NCBI GenBank assembly: GCA_900545665.1
Contig: UQZU01000004.1
Location: 40,654 to 104,653 of the forward strand
DNA from: an uncultured Collinsella sp.
Lineage (GTDB): Bacteria > Actinomycetota > Coriobacteriia > Coriobacteriales > Coriobacteriaceae
DNA length: 64,000 nucleotides
Reading direction: 5' to 3'
The translations under genes and the position numbers were made by a program. The notes under the pieces were generated by a model that was given only the letters and a program-made list of their open reading frames with translations, was not told the DNA's origin and did no database searches. Positions 47,953 to 63,992 of the stretch are shown here, in pieces; positions within the stretch are counted from its first letter, which is position 1; each line of letters begins with the position of its first letter.

Positions 47953-50052
47953 TTAGGCGTTCTTGCTCATGACCTCGTCCACGATGGACTTGGGCGCGGG
48001 CTCATAAGAGTCGAACTGCATCGTGTAGGATGCACGGCCCTGGGTCTGGGAGCGAAGGTCGGTAGCGTAACCGAACATCTCGCCCAGCGGCACCTTGGCA
48101 CGGATGAGCTTGCTGTTCTTGCGATCCTCCATGCCCTCGATCTTGCCGCGGCGACCGGAGAGGTTGCCCATAACGTCGCCCATGTACTGCTCGGGGGTCT
48201 CGACCTCAACAGCCATGATCGGCTCGAGCAGCTGCGGATCGGACTTCTTGAGGGCGTCCTTGATAGCCATGGAACCGGCGATCTTGAAGGCGGCCTCGGA
48301 GGAGTCGACCTCGTGGTAAGAACCGTCGAACAGGGTGACCTTAACGTCGAGGACCGGGAAGCCGGCGATAACACCGGTGTTCAGGGCCTCCTGGATGCCC
48401 TTGTCGATGGACGGGATGTACTCCTTGGGCACGACGCCGCCGACGATAGCGTTGACGAACTCGTAGCCGAAGCCCTCCTCCATCTTCTCGAGCTTGATGA
48501 CGGCGTGGCCGTACTGACCGCGACCACCGGACTGACGGACGAACTTGCCCTCAGCCTTCTCGACGTCGTGACCAGCGGTCTCGCGGTAGGCAACCTGGGG
48601 CTTACCAACGTTAGCGTCAACCTTGAACTCGCGGAGCAGACGGTCGACGATGATCTCGAGGTGCAGCTCGCCCATGCCGGCGATGATGGTCTGGCCGGTC
48701 TCGTGGTTGGTGGACACCTGGAAGGTCGGGTCCTCCTCGGCGAGCTTGGTCAGAGCCAGGGACATCTTGTCCTGCTCGGCCTTGGTCTTGGGCTCGATGG
48801 CAACGTCGATAACGGGCTTAGCAAACTCGATCTTCTCGAGGACGATCTCCTTGCCCTCGGCGCACAGGGTGTCACCGGTGGTGGAGTTCTTGAAGCCGAC
48901 GCAAGCGACGATATCGCCGGCGGCAGCGTCGTCACGGTCGATACGCTCGGCGGCGTTCATCTCGAGGATGCGGCCGAGGCGCTCGCGCTGACCGTTGGAA
49001 GCGTTGACCACGTAGGAGCCGGACTCGGCGCGGCCGGAGTAAACGCGGACGTAGGTGAGCTTACCGACGAACGGGTCGGTCATGATCTTGAAGACCAGGC
49101 CGGAGAAGGGCTCGTCGAAGGAAGGATGACGCTGGATCTCCTCGCCGGTGTCCGGATCGGTACCGGTGACGGCCTCAACGTCGAGCGGGCTGGGCAGGTA
49201 GTCGACGACAGCGTCGAGCAGCTCCTGAACGCCCTTGTTCTTGTAGGCGGAGCCCACGAAGACGAGGTTGAGCTCGTTGGCCAGAACGCCCTTGCGCAGA
49301 GCAGCCTTGAGCTCCTCGACGGTGAAGTCCTCCTCCATGAGGATCTTCTCCATGAGCTCGTCGTCAAAGCTGGCAGCAGCATCAAGGAGCTCCTCGCGCT
49401 TGGTGGCAGCGATGTCGGCAAACTCAGCCGGGATCTCGTCCATCGGCTCGGGGTAGGTCATACCCTTCTCGTCGGCCTTGAAGTCCCATGCAGTCATGGT
49501 AACCAGGTCGATGACACCCCAGAAGTTGTCCTCGGCGCCCATCGGGACCTGAGCGGCCACGGCGTTAGCGTCGAGACGATCCTTCATGGTCTCGATAGCG
49601 TTGAAGAAGTCAGCGCCCACGCGGTCATACTTGTTGATGAAGGCGATGCGGGGGACGTTGAAGGTAGAAGCCTGACGCCAAACGGTCTCAGACTGGGGCT
49701 GAACGCCGGCAACGGCGTCGAAGACGGCGACAGCGCCATCGAGGACGCGCAGGCAGCGCTCGACCTCGGCGGTGAAGTCAACGTGGCCCGGGGTGTCGAT
49801 GATCTGGATGCGGTAGTCCTTACCGTCCTTGTTCCAGAAGCACGTGGTAGCAGCGGAGGTAATGGTTACGCCGCGCTCCTGCTCCTGAACCATCCAGTCC
49901 ATGGTGGCAGCGCCCTCATGGACCTCACCGATCTTGTGGGTCTTACCGGTGTAGTAAAGAATACGCTCGGTCGTGGTGGTCTTACCGGCATCGATGTGGG
50001 CCATGATGCCGATGTTACGGGTATCGGAAAGCTTGTACTTAGGCTTAGCCAT
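47953..50052 (-). CDS. fusA: Elongation factor G
   Basis: 699 residues. Translocation GTPase with P loop AHIDAGKTTTTERIL, DTPGHVDFTAEVERC and NKYDRVGA. Standard bacterial EF-G length with all five domains. It sits between rpsG and rpsJ; tuf, which often follows fusA, is absent. Confidence 0.98.
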   Translation of the reverse strand: MAKPKYKLSDTRNIGIMAHIDAGKTTTTERILYYTGKTHKIGEVHEGAATMDWMVQEQERGVTITSAATTCFWNKDGKDYRIQIIDTPGHVDFTAEVERCLRVLDGAVAVFDAVAGVQPQSETVWRQASTFNVPRIAFINKYDRVGADFFNAIETMKDRLDANAVAAQVPMGAEDNFWGVIDLVTMTAWDFKADEKGMTYPEPMDEIPAEFADIAATKREELLDAAASFDDELMEKILMEEDFTVEELKAALRKGVLANELNLVFVGSAYKNKGVQELLDAVVDYLPSPLDVEAVTGTDPDTGEEIQRHPSFDEPFSGLVFKIMTDPFVGKLTYVRVYSGRAESGSYVVNASNGQRERLGRILEMNAAERIDRDDAAAGDIVACVGFKNSTTGDTLCAEGKEIVLEKIEFAKPVIDVAIEPKTKAEQDKMSLALTKLAEEDPTFQVSTNHETGQTIIAGMGELHLEIIVDRLLREFKVDANVGKPQVAYRETAGHDVEKAEGKFVRQSGGRGQYGHAVIKLEKMEEGFGYEFVNAIVGGVVPKEYIPSIDKGIQEALNTGVIAGFPVLDVKVTLFDGSYHEVDSSEAAFKIAGSMAIKDALKKSDPQLLEPIMAVEVETPEQYMGDVMGNLSGRRGKIEGMEDRKNSKLIRAKVPLGEMFGYATDLRSQTQGRASYTMQFDSYEPAPKSIVDEVMSKNA

Positions 50053-50071
50053 GTTAGTTCCTTACCTTAAC

Positions 50072-50545
50072 TTACCAACGATAGTGAGAGAACGCGCGGT
50101 TGGCCTCGGCCATCTTGAAGACGTCCTCACGCTTCTTGACGGAAGCGCCCAGGCCGTTGGAAGCGTCGAGGATCTCGTTGGCGAGACGCTCGGCCATGGT
50201 CTTCTCCTTGCGAGCGCGGGAGAAGTTGACGATCCAGCGGATACCCAGAGCGGTGGAACGACGGGAGTTGACCTCCATCGGGACCTGATAGGTAGCGCCA
50301 CCGACACGCTTGGGCTTAACCTCGAGCGTGGGCTTGACGTTGTCCATAGCCTTCTTGAAGGTAGCGAGAGCGTCGCCACCCTCGGACTTCTCGGCAACGA
50401 TCTCGAAAGCGGTGTAAACGATGCGCTCAGCGGTGGCCTTCTTGCCGTCAAGAAGGACTTTGTTGATGAGCTGAGTCACCAGGCGGTTGTTGTAAACGGC
50501 GTCAGGCTGAACCTCACGACGATTAGCTGCTGCACGACGCGGCAT
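50072..50545 (-). CDS. rpsG: 30S ribosomal protein S7
   Basis: 157 residues. MPRRAAANRREVQPDAVYN opens it, and GGATYQVPMEVNSRRSTALG is the conserved block. S7 nucleates the 30S head and in E. coli represses the str operon. 20 bases to fusA. Confidence 0.98.
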   Translation of the reverse strand: MPRRAAANRREVQPDAVYNNRLVTQLINKVLLDGKKATAERIVYTAFEIVAEKSEGGDALATFKKAMDNVKPTLEVKPKRVGGATYQVPMEVNSRRSTALGIRWIVNFSRARKEKTMAERLANEILDASNGLGASVKKREDVFKMAEANRAFSHYRW

Positions 50546-50618
50546 GTGAAATCTCCTTAAGTGTCTACCGTGCGGCGCTTAGGCGGCACACGGCGAAAGT
50601 ATCAAAACGTTATCTGGC

Positions 50619-50996
50619 TTATTTAGCCTTGGGGCGCTTAGCACCGTACTTGGAACGGGCCTGCATACGGTTCTGGACCGGAGCAGCGTCGTAGGCGCCA
50701 CGGATGACGTGATAACGGACACCAGGGAGGTCACGGACACGACCGCCGCGGACGAGCACGATGGAGTGCTCCTGCAGGTTGTGGCCCTCACCCGGGATGT
50801 AAGCAGTAACTTCGATGCCGTTGACGAGGCGAACACGGGCAACCTTACGAAGAGCCGAGTTCGGCTTCTTGGGGCTCGTGGTGAAGACGCGGGTGCACAC
50901 GCCGCGCTTCTGGGAGTTGTGCTGCAGGGCAGCGTTCTTGGACTTCTTGGGCACGGAACGACGGCCCTGGCGAACCAGCTGGTTAATAGTAGGCAA
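50619..50996 (-). CDS. rpsL: 30S ribosomal protein S12, TTG start
   Basis: 125 residues. Start at TTG 50996 with AAGGAG 6 bases upstream; no ATG fits. It has SPKKPNSALRKVARV with Lys43 intact. Residue 88 is Arg (GGRVRDLPGVRYH), where E. coli and most bacteria have Lys; Lys-to-Arg changes here are known in streptomycin-resistant mutants. First gene of the str operon. Confidence 0.98.
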   Translation of the reverse strand: MPTINQLVRQGRRSVPKKSKNAALQHNSQKRGVCTRVFTTSPKKPNSALRKVARVRLVNGIEVTAYIPGEGHNLQEHSIVLVRGGRVRDLPGVRYHVIRGAYDAAPVQNRMQARSKYGAKRPKAK

Positions 50997-51089
50997 AGCG
51001 TACTCCTTCTCGAATGATTCCAGCTTTCTGTAAAGTGCAACGGCTTGAATCGAGGGGTCAGCATCCCCCTACGAAACACGCAGTTCGAT

Positions 51090-51118
51090 AGGATACGTGG
51101 CGTTAGCTGTGTCGTCAA
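51090..51118 (-). promoter_or_regulatory. Promoter of the rpsL-rpsG-fusA-rpsJ operon
   Basis: TTGACG (51118-51113), exactly 17 bp, TATCCT (51095-51090) on the minus strand, giving a leader of about 85 nt. Directly upstream (51121-51142) is GGATACGCCCGGCGGCGTGG, sharing its first 11 bases with the rplC motif. Confidence 0.72.
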
Positions 51119-51201
51119 CAGACCACGCCGCCGGGCGTATCCTAAAATACCCACATTTCCGCAAAGCCTACACAAAAGGAATCCCCTTCTGTGCGCGTGG
51201 G

Positions 51202-51342
51202 CGGATTCCCGGGCCGGGCGGCACAGGGGTTAAGTTTGCTGCTCTACAGTCCTGGCTCGCACGGAGGCCACATTAAGTGGCCTCCGGCTCGTGCGGAACT
51301 CGCAACAAACTTAACCCCTGTGCCGCCCGGCCCGGGAATCCG
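51202..51342. repeat. Composite hairpin element 2: 67-nt core in 37-bp perfect inverted arms
   Basis: Arms 51202-51238 and 51306-51342 match perfectly over 37 bp. The 67-nt core (51239-51305) starts CTGCTCTACAGTCCTG and ends GCGGAACTCGCAA. The inner stem is GGAGGCCAC-attaa-GTGGCCTCC, two base pairs changed from element 1 on both sides. The outer arms share with element 1 only the TTAAG[GT]TTG next to the core and general G+C richness. It lies about 80 bp upstream of the rpsL promoter. Confidence 0.92.
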
Positions 51343-51374
51343 ACGTACTCGTCGGGGCAACGTTCCCTGCCAAA

Positions 51375-51409
51375 AAGGGACAGGTTTATTTTGGTCGGTT
51401 TTATCATGG
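51375..51409 (+). repeat. Dispersed AAGGGACAGG repeat, copy 2
   Basis: AAGGGACAGGTTTATTTTGG followed by TCGGTTTTATCATGG. It closely matches copy 1 at 25356 and lies between composite hairpin 2 and the next gene's terminator. Confidence 0.65.
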
Positions 51410-51503
51410 AAAACGCCACTCTTCACGGTGATCCGCATCTATTTGCCACGTTCTTCCGAGAATCAGACGAATAACGTCCAATCCACTCGTCCATATAACG
51501 CTA

Positions 51504-51534
51504 AAAAGGCCGCTTCCCCTCTTGGGAAGCGGCC
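51504..51534 (-). terminator. Terminator of the sigma factor/membrane protein operon
   Basis: GGCCGCTTCCC and GGGAAGCGGCC (11 bp, 5-nt loop) with TTTTT following on the minus strand. Confidence 0.92.
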
Positions 51535-51540
51535 CAGACT

Positions 51541-52617
51541 TTACGAATAAACGATGGTAAAGGGTACTTCTGTTTCGGTCTCTCCTGCTGACGTGTATCT
51601 CGTGCCCTCAAGGGTTACCGAGACCACTTGATCGACATTGATCAGTTTTGTTGGCACCGAGATGTTCTCTCCGCTATTGCGCGTCAGCGAGACATACAAA
51701 TTGTACGCACCCGCAGCATCATCTTCGATAATCTGCTCCGATCCATCCTTGTAGGTAACGGTCAACTTCTTCGTGACTGCGTCAATGCCCAGATCATCGA
51801 TGTGTGTCTGGATAGAAAACGGGCTGATCTCGAGAGGCAAGTCATCGGAGCGGAGTTCCTTTGTATCGACGTGCGCTCCAACGCTAAACTCGGGCGTCGA
51901 TGCCTCGAACAGCCTCGCGTCCTCGCCTTCGCCCTCAGTCCAGCAGATATTCCAGGTGACCGCATGTCCCAAATCTCGCTCGCGATTCCACGAGGCAAAG
52001 TACATCGTGCCATTAATGACCGTGTCGCTTGATGTGTCTTTATCAATTGTGCAGCGTGTGTCAGCCCATTCCTCGCCGAAGTTCATGCTGGGCGTACCGA
52101 TGCCTTGTTCTTCTTCACCATAGAGAACAAGTTCGCCTGTCTCTGCTGCCGGCTTGTAGTAGTTAACACCATTTGGATTGGACAACGTAAACGTCACGGC
52201 ACCGCAACCGTTTTTATCGATAGCCATATCATGAATGTCGAGCGTATAGCCGTTGCCCTCGACGGACAGATTGACCTTCTGTACTGAACCCTCCAAGCTT
52301 TGGGGCGCGATACCATCACCAAACTCTCTGGTGTAGGTATATTTAGTCCCCGACGAGCCACCTTGAGTCCAGGTAATGGACTCTCCGTTGCCATGGTTTC
52401 CCCAGGCAGAGGCAAAATAACTGGAATTGACGACGGCGTAGGCGACCCCTCCGGTCGCCAGCACTCCGGCAAGGCATCCGATCACGGCAACATACAGAGG
52501 CTTCGCGTGACCCTTTCGGCGAAGCGGCTCACCAGCAGCGGCATAAAGAACACGGTCAGCAAGATCGCTATCGGCTTGGACGGACTCGAAGGCCTGCTTG
52601 ATTTGGTTGGATTTCAC
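51541..52617 (-). CDS. Membrane-anchored protein paired with an ECF sigma factor (possible anti-sigma/DUF4179-like)
   Basis: 358 residues from a GTG at 52617 with GGAGG 6 bases upstream. A cytoplasmic N terminus of about 40 residues (FESVQADSDLADRVL) is followed by one membrane helix (LYVAVIGCLAGVLATGGVAYAV) and a large outer domain of beta-type sequence. The gene begins inside the last 50 bases of the sigma-factor gene, a coupling usual for anti-sigma factors. The N terminus is short and lacks a zinc-binding anti-sigma motif, so the assignment rests on architecture and overlap. Confidence 0.72.
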   Translation of the reverse strand: MKSNQIKQAFESVQADSDLADRVLYAAAGEPLRRKGHAKPLYVAVIGCLAGVLATGGVAYAVVNSSYFASAWGNHGNGESITWTQGGSSGTKYTYTREFGDGIAPQSLEGSVQKVNLSVEGNGYTLDIHDMAIDKNGCGAVTFTLSNPNGVNYYKPAAETGELVLYGEEEQGIGTPSMNFGEEWADTRCTIDKDTSSDTVINGTMYFASWNRERDLGHAVTWNICWTEGEGEDARLFEASTPEFSVGAHVDTKELRSDDLPLEISPFSIQTHIDDLGIDAVTKKLTVTYKDGSEQIIEDDAAGAYNLYVSLTRNSGENISVPTKLINVDQVVSVTLEGTRYTSAGETETEVPFTIVYS

Positions 52618-53086
52618 GGTCGCCCTCCTCTAGGATGAACTTGAGTTTCGATCTGCCGCGAGCTAAACGCGTTCGAACGGTCGCGGCTGGTACATGCAAC
52701 AACTCGGCAATCTCTGAAGTCGAGAAGCCCAGATAGTAATAGAGCACGATGGGGATACGGAATCGTTCCGGAAGCCGCATGACATCTGACAGGACGGCCT
52801 TGGTCTCATCCTGCGCCGCCGAAAGCGAATCGGCCAGGTTCTCAATATCCTCCACACGCCTCCATGGCTTTCGAAAGAGCGATTTACATTCATTGATCGT
52901 GACCCGGATAAGCCAGCGGCGAAGATGTTCCCAACTTTCAAAGTGTCCATCGCTTTTAAGCAGCTTAAGAAAGACATCTTGGGCAATATCGTCGGCATCG
53001 GCGCGATCGCGCAGGTACGTCAATGCGATCCGAAACACGACATCCCGGTGATCTTCGACCGCCTGTCTAAATGCTTGTTCTTCCAT
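52568..53086 (-). CDS. ECF-type RNA polymerase sigma factor
   Basis: 172 residues from the ATG at 53086 (GGGAGG upstream). Region 2 contains DADDIAQDVFLKLLKS, a typical sigma-70 core-binding helix; region 4 contains FSTSEIAELLHVPAATVRTR, the helix-turn-helix for -35 recognition. The linker is short, as in ECF factors. It overlaps the membrane protein gene by 50 bases; together they form a cell-surface signalling pair whose signal is not evident. Confidence 0.9.
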   Translation of the reverse strand: MEEQAFRQAVEDHRDVVFRIALTYLRDRADADDIAQDVFLKLLKSDGHFESWEHLRRWLIRVTINECKSLFRKPWRRVEDIENLADSLSAAQDETKAVLSDVMRLPERFRIPIVLYYYLGFSTSEIAELLHVPAATVRTRLARGRSKLKFILEEGDREIQPNQAGLRVRPSR

Positions 53087-53176
53087 AATCACCTCCCGGT
53101 GACGTTCATGATTCTTGCTGAGGCCCTCACCATAGATACGCTCTTGCCGGACGAAATGTTTCAAATTCAAGCAGGA

Positions 53177-53218
53177 AAAACCTACCAAAAAAACCTGTCC
53201 CTTATTGGCAGGTTTTTT
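53177..53218 (-). repeat. Dispersed GGGACAGG repeat, copy 3, forming a hairpin
   Basis: Minus strand reads AATAAGGGACAGGTTTTTTT then GGTAGGTTTTT. AAAACCT and AGGTTTT ends pair to give a terminator-like hairpin just before the sigma-factor gene and after the rpoC terminator. Confidence 0.6.
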
Positions 53219-53225
53219 CAACAAA

Positions 53226-53258
53226 AAAGACCCGCTTCCCTGTTGGGAAACGGGTCTT
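53226..53258 (-). terminator. rpoC terminator
   Basis: AAAGACCCG-TTCCC stem with GGGAA-CGGGTCTTT, followed by TTTTT on the minus strand, 28 bases after the rpoC stop. Confidence 0.9.
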
Positions 53259-53285
53259 TGGAAGGACGGTTAACGTACTAGGAAA

Positions 53286-57761
<4,476 letters not shown>

Positions 57762-57767
57762 AGTCAA

Positions 57768-61259
<3,492 letters not shown>

Positions 61260-61332
61260 CAGGTTTTTCCTCCTTCACGGAAATGCTCGGTGGGTTGGCG
61301 AGGCATAGCTTCGCCAGTTATCGCAACCTAAT

Positions 61333-61360
61333 AGTTTATCAGGTACCGACCGTTGGGCAA
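61333..61360 (-). promoter_or_regulatory. Probable rpoBC promoter
   Basis: TTGCCC (61360-61355), 16 bp, TAAACT (61338-61333), about 70 bases before the rpoB start. rpoB thus need not depend on the rplJL transcript, from which it is separated by galU. Confidence 0.6.
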
Positions 61361-61497
61361 GAAAAGCCTTGACGCGATTGAGTTTTTGGAGTAGCAAAGT
61401 TTTTCGACAGAAAACACGCAGGTAGATGTGTGTGTATCGAACATCTGTTCATATATTTTCTGTGAACAGAGGGCCGGCAATCGCAGCTCTTATTAAA

Positions 61498-61527
61498 AAC
61501 GGGCGCGAACCGAGGTCCGCGCCCGTA
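61498..61527 (-). terminator. Terminator after galU
   Basis: ACGGGCGCG and CGCGCCCGT form a 9-bp stem with extra inner pairs; TTTTTAAT follows on the minus strand. Confidence 0.85.
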
Positions 61528-61546
61528 AATGTCGATGCCCGAAGGC

Positions 61547-62455
61547 TTATTTGCGCATCAAGCCGCCGCGCTCGTCGATGGCGTCCCAGAAGGCGCTGGC
61601 AAAGCGAGGATCGCTTGCGGCCATGAGGGCGTTGGTGGCCATCCAGCCAGAGGGAGTGCCGGTGTCGTAGCCCGAGAGCGGGTCGATGACGACAGCGTAC
61701 ATGGCCTCGCGGTCGAGCGAACGGGCCATGGCGTCGGTGAGTTGAATCTCGCCGCCCTTGCCGGCCTGCTGATCGGCGAGCAGGTCCATAACCAGCGGGC
61801 TCAGCAGGTAACGACCGACGATGTACAGGTTGGACGGAGCAGCCTCGGGAGCGGGCTTCTCGACCAGACCGCCGATACGCCAGACAGCGCCCGGCTCTGC
61901 ATCGGCAACGTCCTCGGCACCCTCGAGCGAACCGACGCGCTCACCGGCGATAACGCCGTAGCGGCTGACTTCCTCGGGCGAGCAAGCAGCGACGGCGATA
62001 ACCGAAGCTCCACCGTGCTCCTTGGAAACGGCGAGCATCTTGTCGCAGATGTCGCGGTTAGGCACAACGTAGTCGCCCAGAAGAACCAGGAAGTTCTCCC
62101 CTGCCACGGCGTCGGCAGCAGAGCGAATAGCATGGCCGAGGCCCTTGGGCTCGTACTGATAACGGAAGTCGACCGGCATACCGCCAGCGTGGGCGACGGC
62201 ATCGGCATAGGCGTTCTTGCCGCGCTCGCGCAGCAGGTTCTCGAGCGAGCGATCGGGCTGGAAGTAGTTCAGTAGCTCGGGCTTACCGGGAGATGTAACG
62301 ATGATGGCGTCGTCGACTTCCTCGGGGTCGAGCGCCTCCTCGACGACGTACTGAATGACGGGCTTGTCGAGCACCGGCAGCATCTCTTTGGGCGTGCACT
62401 TGGTGCCAGGCAGAAAACGCGTGCCAAGACCGGCGGCGGGGATGATTGCCTTCAT
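61547..62455 (-). CDS. galU: UTP-glucose-1-phosphate uridylyltransferase
   Basis: 302 residues from the ATG at 62455. It makes UDP-glucose for cell-surface glycans. The nucleotidyltransferase signature is IPAAGLGTRFLPGTKCTPKEM at the N terminus (quoted as IPAAGLGTRFLP and TKCTPKEMLPV); VLLGDYVV and GLVEKPAP are also expected. It lies between rplL and rpoB, where most bacteria have rpoB directly after rplL. Its SD is weakly placed, about 12 bases away. Confidence 0.94.
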   Translation of the reverse strand: MKAIIPAAGLGTRFLPGTKCTPKEMLPVLDKPVIQYVVEEALDPEEVDDAIIVTSPGKPELLNYFQPDRSLENLLRERGKNAYADAVAHAGGMPVDFRYQYEPKGLGHAIRSAADAVAGENFLVLLGDYVVPNRDICDKMLAVSKEHGGASVIAVAACSPEEVSRYGVIAGERVGSLEGAEDVADAEPGAVWRIGGLVEKPAPEAAPSNLYIVGRYLLSPLVMDLLADQQAGKGGEIQLTDAMARSLDREAMYAVVIDPLSGYDTGTPSGWMATNALMAASDPRFASAFWDAIDERGGLMRK

Positions 62456-62713
62456 GTTATTCAAAGATCCTTTCGCAGGCGCAAAAGCGCCCCATGCGTG
62501 CGGCACACAGCCGCAGATCAAATTGCGATACCTAAGCATCTTACCGCTGGAACTATATGTCGCTACAAGGCAGAGACAATTCTTCAGCAGGTCAACGCAA
62601 ATTATTGCTCGAATGGTGCAATTTTATTGCCCAACGGCAGGGTGCCCGATACGACGCAAATCACAGAACATGGCAGTTTGAGCTACCGATGTCGAGGGAC
62701 CGAAAAACAAAAA

Positions 62714-62742
62714 AGACGGGGCTCGCAATGCGAACCCCGTCT
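62714..62742 (-). terminator. Terminator after rplL
   Basis: AGACGGGG-n-TCGC pairs with GCGA-n-CCCCGTCT, followed by TTTTTTG on the minus strand. It separates rplJL from galU and rpoBC. Confidence 0.9.
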
Positions 62743-62769
62743 GCAAAGAAATCTGGCGAGAAAGCCTGA

Positions 62770-63147
62770 TTACTTGAGGGTGACAGCAGCGCCAGCAGCC
62801 TCGAGCTTCTCCTTGGCAGCCTCGGCGTCCTCCTTCTTGGCACCCTCGAGAACAGCCTTGGGAGCGCCCTCGACGACCTCCTTGGCCTCCTTCAGGCCAA
62901 GGTTGGTGAGCTCACGGACGGCCTTGATGACCTGGATCTTGTTGTCGCCGAAGCCCTCGAGCACGACGTCAAACTCGGTCTTCTCCTCGGCCTCAGCAGC
63001 GCCAGCAGCGGGAGCGGCGACAACAGCGGCAGGAGCAGCGGCGGAAACGCCGAAGGTGTCCTCGATAGCCTTGACGAGCTCGGAAGCCTCGAGAAGGGTC
63101 ATTTCCTTAAGAGCATCGATGATCTCATCGGTGGTAAGCTTAGCCAT
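62770..63147 (-). CDS. rplL: 50S ribosomal protein L7/L12
   Basis: 125 residues from the ATG at 63147. N-terminal dimer helix (MAKLTTDEIIDALKEMTLLE), an Ala-rich hinge, and a C-terminal domain with KIQVIKAVRELTNLGLKEAK that recruits translation GTPases. The longer frame to 63180 is not needed. Confidence 0.98.
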   Translation of the reverse strand: MAKLTTDEIIDALKEMTLLEASELVKAIEDTFGVSAAAPAAVVAAPAAGAAEAEEKTEFDVVLEGFGDNKIQVIKAVRELTNLGLKEAKEVVEGAPKAVLEGAKKEDAEAAKEKLEAAGAAVTLK

Positions 63148-63249
63148 TTCTAAGTCCTTTCGGTTTCCGTGCGGATGCACGGAGATCAGTTAAAACACAG
63201 CGCGAATGCGTCAGGGGTGCGGCGTTGCCGCCGCGGGTGAAAACAGCAA

Positions 63250-63771
63250 CTAGGCTGCCTTCTGCTCGGAGACCTGCTGGATCGAACGAGCGAGACCAGA
63301 GGAAACGCCGTTGACGCAGACAGCGATGTCGCGAGCGAAACCGGAGATGAGACCGGCGATCTGGCCGAGAAGCTGATCCTTGGTGGGCAGCTCGGCGATA
63401 GCCTTAACATCATCAGCGGAAACGGCCTTGCCGTCGGAGATACCGCCCTTGATCTCAAGGACGCCCTTGGACTGAGCGGAGAAGTCCTTAAGGGCCTTAG
63501 CGGCCTCGACCGGCTCGGACTCGTAGAACACATAAGCGACGGGGCCGGCGAGGATCTCGTCGAGCTCGGGCTGCTCCTGGTTCTTGAGAGCGATCTTGAC
63601 CAGGTTGTTCTTGTAGACCTTCATCTCGGCGCCGCACTCGCGAAGCTGATGACGCAGCTCCTGAGCCTGCTTAACCGTCAGACCGTTGTAGTTGACGACG
63701 AACAGACCGGCGTTCTCGGCGATACGGGACTCGATCTCTGCAACCTTGTCGATTTTGTACTGCTGGGGCAT
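63250..63771 (-). CDS. rplJ: 50S ribosomal protein L10
   Basis: 173 residues. It anchors the L7/L12 stalk. GLFVVNYNGLTVKQAQELR and KVYKNNLVKIAL are conserved; the C-terminal helix binds L7/L12 dimers. Preceded by GAGGAGG and an L10-type leader with an attenuator. 102 bases to rplL. Confidence 0.97.
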   Translation of the reverse strand: MPQQYKIDKVAEIESRIAENAGLFVVNYNGLTVKQAQELRHQLRECGAEMKVYKNNLVKIALKNQEQPELDEILAGPVAYVFYESEPVEAAKALKDFSAQSKGVLEIKGGISDGKAVSADDVKAIAELPTKDQLLGQIAGLISGFARDIAVCVNGVSSGLARSIQQVSEQKAA

Positions 63772-63834
63772 GAATTACACCTCCTCGAATTCTTTCCGGG
63801 CACGGTCTGCCACAAGGACGTGACGGGGGCATGT

Positions 63835-63992
63835 CCAAAAAGAAAGCCCCCGCGCTGCATGAGCGACGGGGGCGAGAAGACATATCTACTCGACCACCTC
63901 GGCTGGCGGGATATCCCATTAAGCTCGCGGGTAAGACCCGTTTGCGCCGGCTGTCTCTGGCAGCGGATTCGTGCGTGAACCGAAAGTATTAT
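63835..63992 (-). promoter_or_regulatory. L10-type ribosomal protein leader with attenuator
   Basis: Minus strand: a TAATAC box at 63992-63987 near the edge, then a leader containing CAGCCGGCG...GCTTAATGGG...GCCAGCCGAGGT, which has the L10-binding leader pattern, then GCCCCCGTCGC / GCGCGGGGGC (63846-63873) followed by TTTCTTTTT. L10-L7/L12 binding of such leaders promotes termination or blocks translation of rplJL. Confidence 0.72.
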
